From Akkermansia muciniphila (lineage in GTDB: Bacteria > Verrucomicrobiota > Verrucomicrobiia > Opitutales > Opitutaceae): a stretch of 64,000 bases of DNA. The position numbers were made by a program, and so were the translations under genes. The stretch is taken from NCBI GenBank assembly GCA_945888375.1, contig CAMCZZ010000006.1:62001-126000 (forward strand), read 5' to 3'. Under the pieces are notes generated by a model that saw nothing but the letters and a program-made list of their open reading frames with translations, had not been told where the DNA came from and did not search any database. Position 1 is the stretch's first letter. Every line of letters begins with the position of its first letter. This document shows positions 9,190 to 17,257 of the stretch, one piece after another.

Positions 9190-9689
9190 GAAGACATAGA
9201 GTTGAAGAGAAAAGGCGGCGTTTGGACACGACTAAAACGACACACCCCCCGTTCAAGTTTAGGACGCAATCAAAAAGGCCCCCCTCAACCGCATCACGCT
9301 ACTGCCACTTACTTAGGCCGTGTCTTGCAAATGCGCGCGGCGTCCGGCCAAAACACCGCCCAGCCACGGCAACCGAGCCAGCGCTGGACCCGCGACCCGG
9401 CCAACCGATCGCAACAGAAAGCCTGCGCTAATCGCGGTATCCGGGTTGAATTACATGCCCCACCCGGGTGCCCATTCCGGCAACCATCAGCCAAGCCGGA
9501 TCGCCCCCCAGTAAAAAACTTCTTTGCCCCAGCAGCCGGACGGGAAGTTTCTGCCGGGCTTCGTCCCAGCCAAGAAAAAAACCGAGGGAAAACCGATTCT
9601 AAGAACCTAAAATAAATAATCATATCTCTATCTTACAGTATTTATAAAATCTTTTATTTATCTGGCGCAAACGCTGCAACACAGCAGCC
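9190..9689. promoter_or_regulatory. 500-base non-coding gap with AT-rich promoter region
   Basis: Frames here give only proline/arginine-rich translations without domains. Positions 9600-9665 turn sharply AT-rich, immediately before the FG-GAP gene, as expected of its promoter. Within it TACAGTAT at 9634-9641 resembles the core of the palindrome repeated in the 45-58 kb region, but only partly, so I treat that as weak. Confidence 0.35.
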
Positions 9690-10517
9690 ATGCTTACGCC
9701 AGCTAACCATGACGCTTCCTCCCCGGTATCGCCTTCGGGGGAATCCCTCCGCGCCGCTTTCGCCGAAGCCGCCCACCGGGGGCGCGAAGCCACCGCAATC
9801 CTGGCGCCCGCCGATCTCGCCGCCGCCCGCGACCACCTGGACCACGGCTGGCCCGGAGTGGCCGCCGCCGCCTTGCTCGCCCCCGCCTGGTCCCTGCCGG
9901 AAGCCCCGCCTCTGGCCGACGTGCCCGACGCCCACTGGGGCGATTACATGGATTGGTTACTGGCCATCCCAGCCAACCCGCCCCCCGAGTTCGTCTCCGC
10001 CCTCGCCCGCCACCTCGCCCGCCGCACCGCCGAACTCGCCGACTGGATGGAGCGCAACCTCGCCGCCCCACCCGTCCGCGCCGCCGCTGACGCCTATTTC
10101 CGCACCGCTTGCCCGCCCCTTGCCCTGCTCCCCACCGAGCTCCTGCTGCCCCTGCAACAAGCCCGCGCGAGCGTCTTCACCCTGCCCACTGGTGCCCTCG
10201 CCTGGCAGATGGCCGCCGCCGGCGATTTCAACGCCGACGGCAAGACCGACCTCGTTTATCAAAACACCTCCACCGGCGAGCGCTGCATCTGGCTGATGAA
10301 CGGCACCGCCCGCCTCTCCGTGGTCAACCTGCCCACCGGCACCACCGCCTGGCGCATCGCCGCCGCCGGAGACCTCAACGCCGACGGCAAACCCGACATT
10401 GTCTTTGAGAACACCGCTGACGGTCGCCGCTCCCTCTGGCTGATGAACGGCACCGCCCGCACCGCCACCGTGGACCTGCCCGCGGTCGATGCCGCCTGGC
10501 GAATCTCGAATCACTAA
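9690..10517 (+). CDS. Chimeric protein with C-terminal FG-GAP/VCBS repeats
   Basis: A 275-residue protein. Residues 1 to about 160 are alanine/proline-rich and helical (HYLARRTAEL-like stretches, YFRTACPPLALLPTELLLPL) with no family I recognise and no signal peptide. Residues about 165-275 are two near-identical 49-residue FG-GAP/VCBS units, each with a calcium-binding-type loop (GDFNADGKTDLV and GDLNADGKPDIV) and the shared WLMNGTAR, then a stump of a third unit ending AWRISNH. Such repeats form beta-propeller blades in exported proteins, so two and a bit blades on a protein without export signal is odd. It may be a fusion product after deletion. Function unknown. Confidence 0.6.
   Translation: MLTPANHDASSPVSPSGESLRAAFAEAAHRGREATAILAPADLAAARDHLDHGWPGVAAAALLAPAWSLPEAPPLADVPDAHWGDYMDWLLAIPANPPPEFVSALARHLARRTAELADWMERNLAAPPVRAAADAYFRTACPPLALLPTELLLPLQQARASVFTLPTGALAWQMAAAGDFNADGKTDLVYQNTSTGERCIWLMNGTARLSVVNLPTGTTAWRIAAAGDLNADGKPDIVFENTADGRRSLWLMNGTARTATVDLPAVDAAWRISNH
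10182..10517 (+). repeat. Tandem 147-bp coding repeats
   Basis: Units begin at 10182, 10329 and 10476, each at CTGCCC, giving an exact 147-base (49-codon) period; the third is cut short by the stop codon. They encode the FG-GAP/VCBS blades of the surrounding gene and share long identical stretches, for instance CTGATGAACGGCACCGCCCG in both full units, which suggests recent duplication or gene conversion. Confidence 0.8.
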
Positions 10518-10595
10518 ACCCTTCCAGCGGGGGCACTCCGCCGGGGATTGATTCAGGCGTGACGCCCGCTGCCCCGGGCCGTAAACCAAGGCTCC

Positions 10596-11021
10596 ATGAA
10601 GACCCTCGCCATCCTCAACGGCCCAAATCTGGACCGCCTCGGCAAACGCGAACCGGAGATCTACGGCCACGCCACCCTCGCCGACCTGGAGGCGCGGCTG
10701 CGCGCCGAGTTCGAGGGCGTCGCCCAGCTGGAGTTTTTCCAAAGCAACCACGAGGGCGAGATCGTGGACCGCATCTCCGCCCTGGCCGACGCGAAGATCG
10801 ACGGTCTCGTGATCAACGGCGCCGCCCTCACCCATACCAGCGTGGCCCTGCGCGACGCCCTCGCCGGCTCCGGCCTCCGAGCAGTCGAGGTCCACATCTC
10901 CAACATCTACAAACGCGAGGAATTCCGCCAGAAGTCGCTCACCGCTCCGGCATGCGTGGCCGTGATCACCGGCCTAGGCCTAGAAGGCTACGCCGCCGCC
11001 ATCCGTTTCCTGCTCCGTTAG
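10596..11021 (+). CDS. aroQ: Type II 3-dehydroquinate dehydratase
   Basis: Third step of the shikimate pathway: trans-dehydration of 3-dehydroquinate. The 141-residue protein has the type II landmarks in order: LAILNGPNLDRLGKREPEIYG with the active-site Arg and Tyr, FFQSNHEGEIVDRI, GLVINGAALTHTSVALRDAL, and AVEVHISNIYKREEFRQKS with the catalytic His. Where most family members have NPGA-Y-THTS this one has NGAALTHTS. Length is typical. The TAG stop (11019-11021) uses the first base of a mobile-like element as its G. Stand-alone gene; no neighbouring aro genes. Confidence 0.95.
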   Translation: MKTLAILNGPNLDRLGKREPEIYGHATLADLEARLRAEFEGVAQLEFFQSNHEGEIVDRISALADAKIDGLVINGAALTHTSVALRDALAGSGLRAVEVHISNIYKREEFRQKSLTAPACVAVITGLGLEGYAAAIRFLLR

Positions 11022-11187
11022 GGTGTGTCTGGGAAATAAACTCGCCGGGCGCCAGAGGAGAAACTCGCTCGGCCAAGGCGACCGAGGCAGAGGTGGACCG
11101 GAGGTCCATACCGCCGAGGGCAACGCTGGACCCGCGAGCGTCTTCTCTGTTCTGCGCCCATCATGAGTTTAATTCGCAGACACACCC
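11021..11187. mobile_element. MITE-like palindromic element, 167 bp
   Basis: Starts with GGGTGTGTCTGGGAAATAAA (11021-11040, continuing CTC) and ends with its reverse complement at 11165-11187; the 23-base ends match at 21 positions. Pairing continues inward imperfectly (GGGCGCCAGAGGAGAA near 11047 against TTCTCTGTTCTGCGCCC near 11143), so the whole element is a long imperfect hairpin with no coding capacity. This is the architecture of a miniature inverted-repeat transposable element or an IS-end remnant. No clear target-site duplication is visible. Confidence 0.6.
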
Positions 11188-11273
11188 AAGACAGGCTGCG
11201 CACAAACCGCTCGACACCCGTTCCGGGACACGCAAGGTCGCAGGCTAAGCCCGTCCTAGTTTAGGGGGCTATC

Positions 11274-11348
11274 GCTCCTGTAGCACAACGGATAGTGCAC
11301 TGGTCTCCGAAGCCGGTGATAGTGGTTCGATTCCACTCGGGAGCACCA
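11274..11348 (+). tRNA. tRNA-Arg (anticodon CCG)
   Basis: A 75-base cloverleaf: acceptor GCTCCTG pairs with CGGGAGC; D-arm GCACAACGGATAGTGC; anticodon stem CTGGT/GCCGG with loop CTCCGAA, giving anticodon CCG; T-arm AGTGG-TTCGATT-CCACT; encoded ACCA end. It decodes CGG, a common arginine codon in GC-rich genomes. Confidence 0.95.
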
Positions 11349-11361
11349 ACTTTAGCCCCCG

Positions 11362-12225
11362 TCAGCCTAGGGCGGCTGGCGCGGCCGGCAGGCGACCCGC
11401 CGCCTTCTCGATTCGGCGCGCCAGAACCTCGACCAGACGCTCATCATCGGCGATGGGAACGGTCATCGCAGTCCTCAAGCCGGACCGGGCCGCCTCCGCC
11501 CGCGCGCAAATCTCCGCCACATCCCCCCCCGGCCCCGCATGGCGCCCGGGCGATAAAAATTGCAGGGCCACCACCACGTCACCGGCGTCAAAGGGCGGCG
11601 TGGCAAGCAACGTCTCGAGGAGCGGCTCGTTAAAGGCAAACTCCGGTCCTTCGCGCCGCTCCATCGAACAAGCCGCCACCCCGGCCACCTCGTCGCCCAA
11701 CACCCGCGCCAGACCCTCCGCGAGCCGGTCGCGCACCGCCGATACCGCGGGCAGCGGGGTCCCATGGTCACAGAGCGCCACCCGCGGACGCACCCAGCCC
11801 TTTTCGGTCAGCGTGGCCCGCACCCGGTCGGCCAGAATGGCAATCAACTCTTCCGGCTCCTCATCAGGCAGCACCAAGGCCTCCGCCAAGACCGCGCGCG
11901 CCGCCGGATGCCGCGTCGCCAGGGCCGCCAGCCTTTCCGGCACATAGTCAACTAGCGCCCCGCTAGGTCCAAAAAACAAGGGCGCGAGCAAGGCCCGGCC
12001 GTTCGGCTCGGTCCCGAACCATGTATCCAGAGCCGGCTCAAGAAGTTGCGCCGGTTCCCCATCCAGTTCCGCCGCCGGCACCCGGGTGGAATGCAACAAC
12101 GAGACGGCCCGCACCGGATGCCCCAGCCGCACCTCCAAACGCGCCGCCAGCGAACGGAGCGAACGCGTCGAATCCGCCCGGAACGAGCCGTTATCAAACA
12201 AGAAGCAAGCAAACGAAGAGGACAT
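11362..12225 (-). CDS. CbiX/sirohydrochlorin chelatase-like protein
   Basis: A 287-residue protein from ATG 12225 (MSSSFACFLFDNGSFRADS) made of two tandem CbiX-like halves. The C-terminal half keeps the family signature: ALCDHGTPLP and VALQFLSPGRHAGPGGDV, containing both histidines that bind the metal and tetrapyrrole in CbiX. The N-terminal half has the same fold pattern (LLAPLFFGPSGALVDYVPERL) but N in place of the first His (FDNGS) and no GRH. It may insert cobalt or iron into a sirohydrochlorin-type ring or be a divergent relative; no other cobalamin or siroheme gene is nearby. The frame is open further upstream, but that stretch overlaps the divergent lipoprotein gene and looks non-native. 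Confidence 0.7.
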   Translation of the reverse strand: MSSSFACFLFDNGSFRADSTRSLRSLAARLEVRLGHPVRAVSLLHSTRVPAAELDGEPAQLLEPALDTWFGTEPNGRALLAPLFFGPSGALVDYVPERLAALATRHPAARAVLAEALVLPDEEPEELIAILADRVRATLTEKGWVRPRVALCDHGTPLPAVSAVRDRLAEGLARVLGDEVAGVAACSMERREGPEFAFNEPLLETLLATPPFDAGDVVVALQFLSPGRHAGPGGDVAEICARAEAARSGLRTAMTVPIADDERLVEVLARRIEKAAGRLPAAPAALG

Positions 12226-12307
12226 AAAAAGGTAAAGGCAGCCTTGAGCGGATAATCTGCTTGAGGAGACAAGAGGGGTGATTCTTAACGTCAACCACAC
12301 CTCCACC

Positions 12308-12880
12308 ATGCAAGCGTCTACCCGCAAGGCCCTCTTCATCCTCCTCTCCGCAGCCACGATCCTAGTGACCGGCTGCAGCAAAAAGCCCAAGCGCCCCGAC
12401 CCCTCCTCGACCGTGATGTCCCAGCAGGGCACCATCAACCCGAGCGATGCCGGCGCTTGGGGCGCGGACGGCGCCAACGGCGGCCAGGCTCCCGGCACCG
12501 GCCTAGAAGGCCGCGAAGGCGTGATCGAGACCGAGGACATGATCCGCGGTCTGCTCCAGCCCGTTTATTTCGCCTACGACCAATCAGCCATCGCCGCTCC
12601 CGAGCGCGCCAAGCTCGACGCCGCCAAGGCTTATCTTGAGGCCAATCCCCAATATCGCCTCCTCCTCGAAGGTCGTTGCGATTGGCGTGGCACCGGAGAC
12701 TATAATCTCGGCCTCGGCGACCGCCGCGCCAATGCCGCCAAACAGTATTTGACCACCCTCGGCGTCGCCGACGACAAGGTCGAAGTCCTCTCCAAAGGCG
12801 ACCTCGAGGCCGCCGAAAATGCCGCCGACGACGTCATGGCCAACGACCGCCGCGCCGATATCGTGATTCTAAAGAAGTAA
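12308..12880 (+). CDS. Pal-like OmpA-domain lipoprotein
   Basis: Peptidoglycan-associated outer-membrane lipoprotein. From ATG 12308: MQASTRKALFILLSAATILV then lipobox VTGC, a linker with gly/ala-rich residues, and an OmpA-like domain (about residues 80-190): PVYFAYDQSAIAAPERAKLD, LLLEGRCDWRGTGDYNLGLG-type sugar-binding stretch, and DRRANAAKQYLTTLGV. In Pal the site usually reads GHADERGT-x-EYN; here it is GRCDWRGTGDYN, a known type of variant with the Asp and Arg kept. A GTG at 12278 with a purine-rich stretch before it is an alternative start. No tol genes adjoin it. It diverges from the CbiX-like gene. Confidence 0.88.
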   Translation: MQASTRKALFILLSAATILVTGCSKKPKRPDPSSTVMSQQGTINPSDAGAWGADGANGGQAPGTGLEGREGVIETEDMIRGLLQPVYFAYDQSAIAAPERAKLDAAKAYLEANPQYRLLLEGRCDWRGTGDYNLGLGDRRANAAKQYLTTLGVADDKVEVLSKGDLEAAENAADDVMANDRRADIVILKK

Positions 12881-12903
12881 ACCGGCCGCCCGCCCTCCTC
12901 CTC

Positions 12904-12937
12904 GCCCCCGGTGCCTCGCGGCCCGGGGGCTTTTCTT
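12904..12937 (+). terminator. Intrinsic terminator after Pal-like gene
   Basis: GCCCCCGG (12904-12911) pairs with CCGGGGGC (12923-12930), followed by TTTTCTTTG. Lies 24 bases after the lipoprotein stop. Confidence 0.8.
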
Positions 12938-12970
12938 TGTTCCGATTTTAGCTTTCCGCGTTTCTACGTT

Positions 12971-14365
12971 TCAACTTTTCGCCACCCGCCCGCCGCCCGC
13001 CGCCACAGCCTCAAGGATGCGTGCGGAAGCAGCGATGCCCTTTTGCATGACGTTAAGGTTAAAGCTCTCATCCGGCGCGTGGAGATTATCCTCAGGCAGG
13101 AAGAGCCCCATCATCACCGAATCGAGCCCGAGCACGCGGCGGATGTCGGCGATAATGGGAACGCTGCCGCCCTCGCGCAGATAGAGCGGGGCCCGGCCAA
13201 AAACCTCTGCGATTGCGGTATCGGCAGCGCGAAAAGCGTTCGCCAGCACCGGCGACTGCCCTGCCGGGGTGTTGCTCCGATCGGGCGGCACCACCACGTA
13301 GGGCTGGCCGCTGTGCTGATCGATCAGGCGGAAGGTAACGTCCTTCGGCATGCGTTCCGCGATGGTCGCGTAGAGCAGTGCCCGGATTTTCTCCGGAGTC
13401 TGGTTCGCCACGAGACGACAGCTGATCTTGGCAAAGGCCTTGCTCGGGATGACGGTTTTAGTGCCCTCGCCTTGGTAACCACCGCCGATACCGTTAAACT
13501 CCAGGGTCGGCAGAAACCGGGTCGCCTCAAAAGGCGTGAACCCCTTGGCCGTATAGAAAGCGGGGATACCCAAAAATGCGCGATACTCCTCCAGGCTCTG
13601 TCCGAACTTTGCGAGTTGCTCGCGTTCCCACGGATGCACGTCGAGCACGTCGTCGTAGAAACCGGGCACATTCACCCGCCCATCTGCATCATGGAGCGAG
13701 GCGCAGAGCTCGGCGAGGGCCTGGATCGGATTGCGCAAGACGCCGCCGTGCAGACCGGAATGGAGATCCGTGCGCGCCCCGGTGACCTCAAGGTCAAACA
13801 ACACCAACCCGCGCAGGCCACACGTGATGACGATCTGGTCCTCCCGCGGACTGCCGGTATCGGAAAGCAAAACGAAATCCGCCTGGCGCAGGCGTTCCGC
13901 ATGAGCAGCGAGAAACCCAGGGAAACTCGGGCTGCCGATCTCCTCCTCGCCCTCGATCATAAAAGTGATCCGCAGGGGCAAATCCGGCCGGCGTTCGAGC
14001 AGGCGGGCCACCGCCGCGACATGGGTCAAGAGCGGCCCCTTGTTATCCGCCGCGCCGCGTCCGTAGAGCCGGTCCCCGCGCACCTCGGGGGCAAAAGCGG
14101 GAGTCGTCCAAAGATTAAGCGGATCCGCCGGTTGGACGTCGTAATGACCGTAGATTATAACATGCGGCCACTCCGCCGGCCCAGTGCGCTCGGCTAGAAT
14201 AACAGGATGGAGGGGCGTGGGCACGATCTCCACCGCGAACCCGATTTGCCCGAGCAGGCCGGCAATAAAATCCCTCGCCCCGTGCATGCCTTCACGGAAG
14301 GCCGGATCGGCGGAGACACTGGGGTGGCGGATAAAATCCTTAAGCGTGGAAACGGGATCGAACAT
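12971..14365 (-). CDS. M20 family metallo-dipeptidase
   Basis: Zinc-dependent exopeptidase of the M20/M25/M40 group, 464 residues. Visible metal-binding motifs: VIIYGHYDVQPAD (first His and the following Asp), LYGRGAADNKGPLLTHVAAV (bridging Asp), FMIEGEEEIGSPSF (catalytic Glu and metal Glu) and LLSDTG (metal Asp). The lid domain sits in the middle (IGGGYQGEGTKTVIPSKAFA). Layout and length are those of the CNDP-type dipeptidase branch rather than DapE or ArgE. No signal peptide, so probably cytoplasmic dipeptide breakdown. A separate unit between a terminator and the M48 gene. Confidence 0.9.
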   Translation of the reverse strand: MFDPVSTLKDFIRHPSVSADPAFREGMHGARDFIAGLLGQIGFAVEIVPTPLHPVILAERTGPAEWPHVIIYGHYDVQPADPLNLWTTPAFAPEVRGDRLYGRGAADNKGPLLTHVAAVARLLERRPDLPLRITFMIEGEEEIGSPSFPGFLAAHAERLRQADFVLLSDTGSPREDQIVITCGLRGLVLFDLEVTGARTDLHSGLHGGVLRNPIQALAELCASLHDADGRVNVPGFYDDVLDVHPWEREQLAKFGQSLEEYRAFLGIPAFYTAKGFTPFEATRFLPTLEFNGIGGGYQGEGTKTVIPSKAFAKISCRLVANQTPEKIRALLYATIAERMPKDVTFRLIDQHSGQPYVVVPPDRSNTPAGQSPVLANAFRAADTAIAEVFGRAPLYLREGGSVPIIADIRRVLGLDSVMMGLFLPEDNLHAPDESFNLNVMQKGIAASARILEAVAAGGGRVAKS

Positions 14366-14426
14366 GATCCCTTAGCGTAAGCCCCGGCGGCGGCGAAAAG
14401 CGAGTCCGGGACAGACCGATCCAGAC

Positions 14427-15338
14427 TCAGCGTCCGAGAAACTTATCTAGCTCCCGCTGCTCCGTTGAGACCGGCCGGGCTGCAGGTGCGGGCGTCGCCT
14501 TGGGCGCAGTCACCGGCCGGACCGCCGGGGGCGCCACGGGAGCGAAAACTTCGAGCCTTGACCGGGCTTGTTCGTAGACCGGCACCAGCGAGGGTGCGAG
14601 GCTTTCTAGTTTTGTGATACGTTCGGAGGAAGGCGGATGAGTGGAAAGCCACTTCGGTGGACGCGCCCCGTTTTCTTTCGCAGCCATCTTGCGCCAGAAA
14701 CTCGCCGCCGCCCGCGGATCGTAGCCAGCCCGGGCAGCGAAACCTAGACCGATGATATCCGCCTCGGTTTCGTGTTCGCGCGAATAAGCCAGCGCACCGA
14801 GCGTGCTGCCCACGCCGTAGGCCAGAAGGTAGTATTCCTGATTCTCGTCTTTCTGCGTGCTCGCCCCGAGCGCGACTCCGCCCAGCGCGATCAAAGCCGC
14901 CTGGGACTGGCGCTCCGCGCCGTGACGGCTGCTGACGTGCGCCACCTCGTGGCCCATCACCGCGGCGATCTCGTCATCACTCCCGCCCGCCAGCTTGATC
15001 AAACCGGTGTAAAATCCGACTTTTCCGCCCGGAAGAGCGAAGGCGTTGAGCTGGTCGGATTCAAAAACGACAAACTCCCACTGCGCGTCCGGCAGGTCCC
15101 GCCCCACCGCGCCGGCTATACGTTTGCCGATGCGCTGAATCCGGGCGTTCAATACCGGATCCGTGGAAATTTTTTCCTGCTTCTTGATTTGGGCAAAGGC
15201 GGCCACTCCCGTGGCCGCCTCGTCGGCCGCAGACATCAGAATAAACTGCTTGCGCCCCGTCTCCGGGACAGTGGAGCAGGCGGACAAGAATAACAGGGCG
15301 CAGGCGAGGCCGGGGAGCGCGGCAAGACGGCGTTTCAT
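14427..15338 (-). CDS. M48 family metalloprotease, lipoprotein
   Basis: Periplasmic, outer-membrane-anchored zinc protease related to LoiP and BepA. Starts MKRRLAALPGLACALLFLSAC, a lipoprotein signal with lipobox SAC, then STVPETGRKQF, typical of the family. Active site is MGHEVAHVSSRHG (HExxH), with the third metal ligand in SREHETEADIIGLGF. The proline/alanine-rich tail (VAPPAVRPVTAPKATPAPA) is probably unstructured. Members of this group degrade or chaperone outer-membrane proteins. The 296-base gap upstream holds a possible structured RNA (see separate entry). Confidence 0.92.
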   Translation of the reverse strand: MKRRLAALPGLACALLFLSACSTVPETGRKQFILMSAADEAATGVAAFAQIKKQEKISTDPVLNARIQRIGKRIAGAVGRDLPDAQWEFVVFESDQLNAFALPGGKVGFYTGLIKLAGGSDDEIAAVMGHEVAHVSSRHGAERQSQAALIALGGVALGASTQKDENQEYYLLAYGVGSTLGALAYSREHETEADIIGLGFAARAGYDPRAAASFWRKMAAKENGARPPKWLSTHPPSSERITKLESLAPSLVPVYEQARSRLEVFAPVAPPAVRPVTAPKATPAPAARPVSTEQRELDKFLGR

Positions 15339-15532
15339 GCCTTCAACCTAACCAAGGTGCGGCGCTCGGCAATACCGCAGGCGGGTGCACCAAGCCGCCG
15401 CCTCATCCCGTCGCGCCAATTCGATCTTCCGGCCGGTGCGGGCCGCGAGCCTCGACCCATGCACGGCACGGGATCCAGTCAGACGCAGGCAGGCAGGCAA
15501 GTGACACAGCTTCAGCGATGGCCTGTTTTATT

Positions 15533-15620
15533 GCAGAGGCACGGGGTAAACCCCAAGGGGAGAAAGGCACCCGGATTGCGGGTAAAAACAGGCTAGTGAA
15601 ACCAGTCCGCCAGCCTCTGC
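15533..15620. ncRNA. Possible structured RNA with pseudoknot topology
   Basis: GCAGAGGC (15533-15540) pairs exactly with GCCTCTGC (15613-15620). A second exact helix, GCCTGTTTT (15521-15529) with AAAACAGGC (15585-15593), interleaves with it, which is pseudoknot order. Between them are small hairpins GGGG-TAAA-CCCC and ACCCG/CGGGT. It lies in the gap between gcvH and the M48 gene, so as minus-strand RNA it would be the leader of the M48 gene. It matches no riboswitch consensus I know. Strand and function are unknown. Confidence 0.3.
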
Positions 15621-15634
15621 CCCCGGCGAAACCC

Positions 15635-16015
15635 TCAGCCTAAGTGACGGGCGTAGGCGGCAGCGTCGAGCAACTCCGCAGGCGCGCTGCCTTCGAGTTT
15701 CAACTTCAGCATCCAAGCCTCGCCATAGGGATCTTGGTTCAAGAGCTCCGGATTCGCATCCAGCGCCGCATTGACCGCCAACACGATGCCCGCGACGGGC
15801 ATGTAGAGGTCCGAGGCGGCCTTCACCGACTCGACAACGCCGAAAGTCGCACCGGCGGCGAGTGGCGCGCCGACCTTTGGCAGTTGCACGAAAGTGATGT
15901 CGCCCAGGCTGGACTGGGCATAGTCGGTGATTCCCACCAATGCGGTGCCATCCGCAGCCAAGCGGAGCCATTCATGGGATTTGGCGTAGTGAAGGTCGGC
16001 AGGGATGTTGCTCAT
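15635..16015 (-). CDS. gcvH: Glycine cleavage system H protein
   Basis: Lipoyl carrier that shuttles the aminomethyl group between P, T and L proteins. From ATG 16015: [19 protein letters not shown], then [19 protein letters not shown], the lipoylation motif [18 protein letters not shown] with the modified Lys, and [18 protein letters not shown]. At 126 residues the length is standard. It follows gcvT by 28 bases on the same strand. The P protein gene is not in this window. Confidence 0.96.
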   Translation of the reverse strand: MSNIPADLHYAKSHEWLRLAADGTALVGITDYAQSSLGDITFVQLPKVGAPLAAGATFGVVESVKAASDLYMPVAGIVLAVNAALDANPELLNQDPYGEAWMLKLKLEGSAPAELLDAAAYARHLG

Positions 16016-16043
16016 GGGAAAAAGGAGGGAAACCGGATCAAAA

Positions 16044-17144
16044 TTAACCGCGCCGGAGGGGCACGAAAGGAGGACGAACCGCCAGCAACCTGATTTCGAC
16101 CCCCCGGATGTCGACGCTAAGCGCTCCCCCGGCAGCAGCCGTCTCAATCAAGGCGGAACCGATGGCCTCGTTCAAAAGCGGAGAAAGGGTGCCCGAAAGC
16201 ACGCGACCAACGATTGTGCCGTCCGGTCCCCGGACCGGGGTCTCGGCGCGCACGATACGGCGGTCGCCAGTCCGGAAAAACACCACGCGCCGCTCCGTGC
16301 CCTCCGCCATTTCACGGGCCAGCGCCTCATGGGCCAGGCTGCGGCGGGTCTTGCCGAGCTTAACTGTCCAACCGAGACCCGCGGCAACCGGCGAGATCGC
16401 CGGCGACAACTCATGGCCGTGCAAAGGAAAACCCGCTTCCAAACGCAGGCTGTCGCGCGCACCGAGCCCAGCCAGCTCCAATCCATGCGGCCCGCCGGCG
16501 GCAAGCAAAGCCTCGGCTAAAACGACAGCGTCCTCCGGGGCATGATAAAGCTCAAACCCGTCTTCACCCGTGTAACCGGTGCGACTGATCAGACAGGCCA
16601 CTCCCGCCACGGTGCCTTCGCAAAAAGTATAGTTCGCCAGCAATCCTAGTTTTGCCCCGGTGAGCGCTTGCAAGATGGCCGCACTGGCCGGGCCCTGGAT
16701 CGCCAGCAAGGCGTAGTCCGCACTCCGATCCGTTATCGTCACGGCAAAGCCTTCCGCCTGCCGCGCCATCCAGGCTAAATCGGCCGCGATGTTACTGGCA
16801 TTCACACAAAGCAGATAATCCCCGGGCGAACGCAAATAAACCAGAAGATCGTCCAGCGTGCCACCATCGGCCGCGCACATCGGCGTATAGAGCACCTTAC
16901 CGGGCAGCAAGCGAGCAACCTCATTAGTGACAAGGTGTTCCAAAAAATCCAGGGCTTGCGGTCCCTGCACTTCCACCTCGCCCATGTGACTGACGTCAAA
17001 AAGCCCGGCCGCTCGCCGCACCGCCTTATGCTCCTCTAAAATAGAACGGTATTGGACCGGCATCTCCCACCCAGCAAAGTCCACCAAACGTCCGCCGCGG
17101 GCGGCATGAAAATCGCGAAGAGGCGTGCGTAAAAGGTCGCTCAT
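16044..17144 (-). CDS. gcvT: Aminomethyltransferase (glycine cleavage T protein)
   Basis: Transfers the methylene group from H-protein-bound aminomethyl to tetrahydrofolate. Seen: [40 protein letters not shown], the family signature [32 protein letters not shown], and the C-terminal beta-barrel segment [21 protein letters not shown] start at ATG 17144 (MSDLLRTPL), the usual N-terminus; an in-frame ATG at 17156 adds four residues. It is co-directional with gcvH. An intrinsic terminator ends less than 40 bases before the start, so the gene's own promoter must be short or overlap it. Confidence 0.96.
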   Translation of the reverse strand: MSDLLRTPLRDFHAARGGRLVDFAGWEMPVQYRSILEEHKAVRRAAGLFDVSHMGEVEVQGPQALDFLEHLVTNEVARLLPGKVLYTPMCAADGGTLDDLLVYLRSPGDYLLCVNASNIAADLAWMARQAEGFAVTITDRSADYALLAIQGPASAAILQALTGAKLGLLANYTFCEGTVAGVACLISRTGYTGEDGFELYHAPEDAVVLAEALLAAGGPHGLELAGLGARDSLRLEAGFPLHGHELSPAISPVAAGLGWTVKLGKTRRSLAHEALAREMAEGTERRVVFFRTGDRRIVRAETPVRGPDGTIVGRVLSGTLSPLLNEAIGSALIETAAAGGALSVDIRGVEIRLLAVRPPFVPLRRG

Positions 17145-17182
17145 GTAGGGCGCCATAGCAGGCGGCCGCGAAGGCCTGACGG

Positions 17183-17214
17183 GCAATAAAAAAGGCACCT
17201 GAAAAAAGGTGCCT
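17183..17214 (-). terminator. Strong intrinsic terminator between PEGA gene and gcvT
   Basis: On the minus strand AGGCACCT (17214-17207), a T-rich loop, AGGTGCCT (17200-17193) and then a run of T. The 8-bp stem is perfect. It ends the PEGA lipoprotein transcript or works as an attenuator ahead of gcvT. Confidence 0.85.
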
Positions 17215-17257
17215 GAGAAAATAACCAAGGCCGGGGTCAAAGAACCCTGGCGGCAGC

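Noticed and set aside
9309-9623. Minus-strand frame MIIYFRFLESVFPRFFSWLG
   Set aside because: A hydrophobic start but the remainder is random-looking; it lies in a promoter region with no supporting signal.
10182-10517. CRISPR-like array
   Set aside because: The 147-bp repeats are contiguous and coding; there are no spacers.
15533-15620. Known riboswitch (cobalamin, glycine, TPP) before the M48 gene
   Set aside because: The conserved boxes of these classes are absent; kept only as an unassigned structured element.
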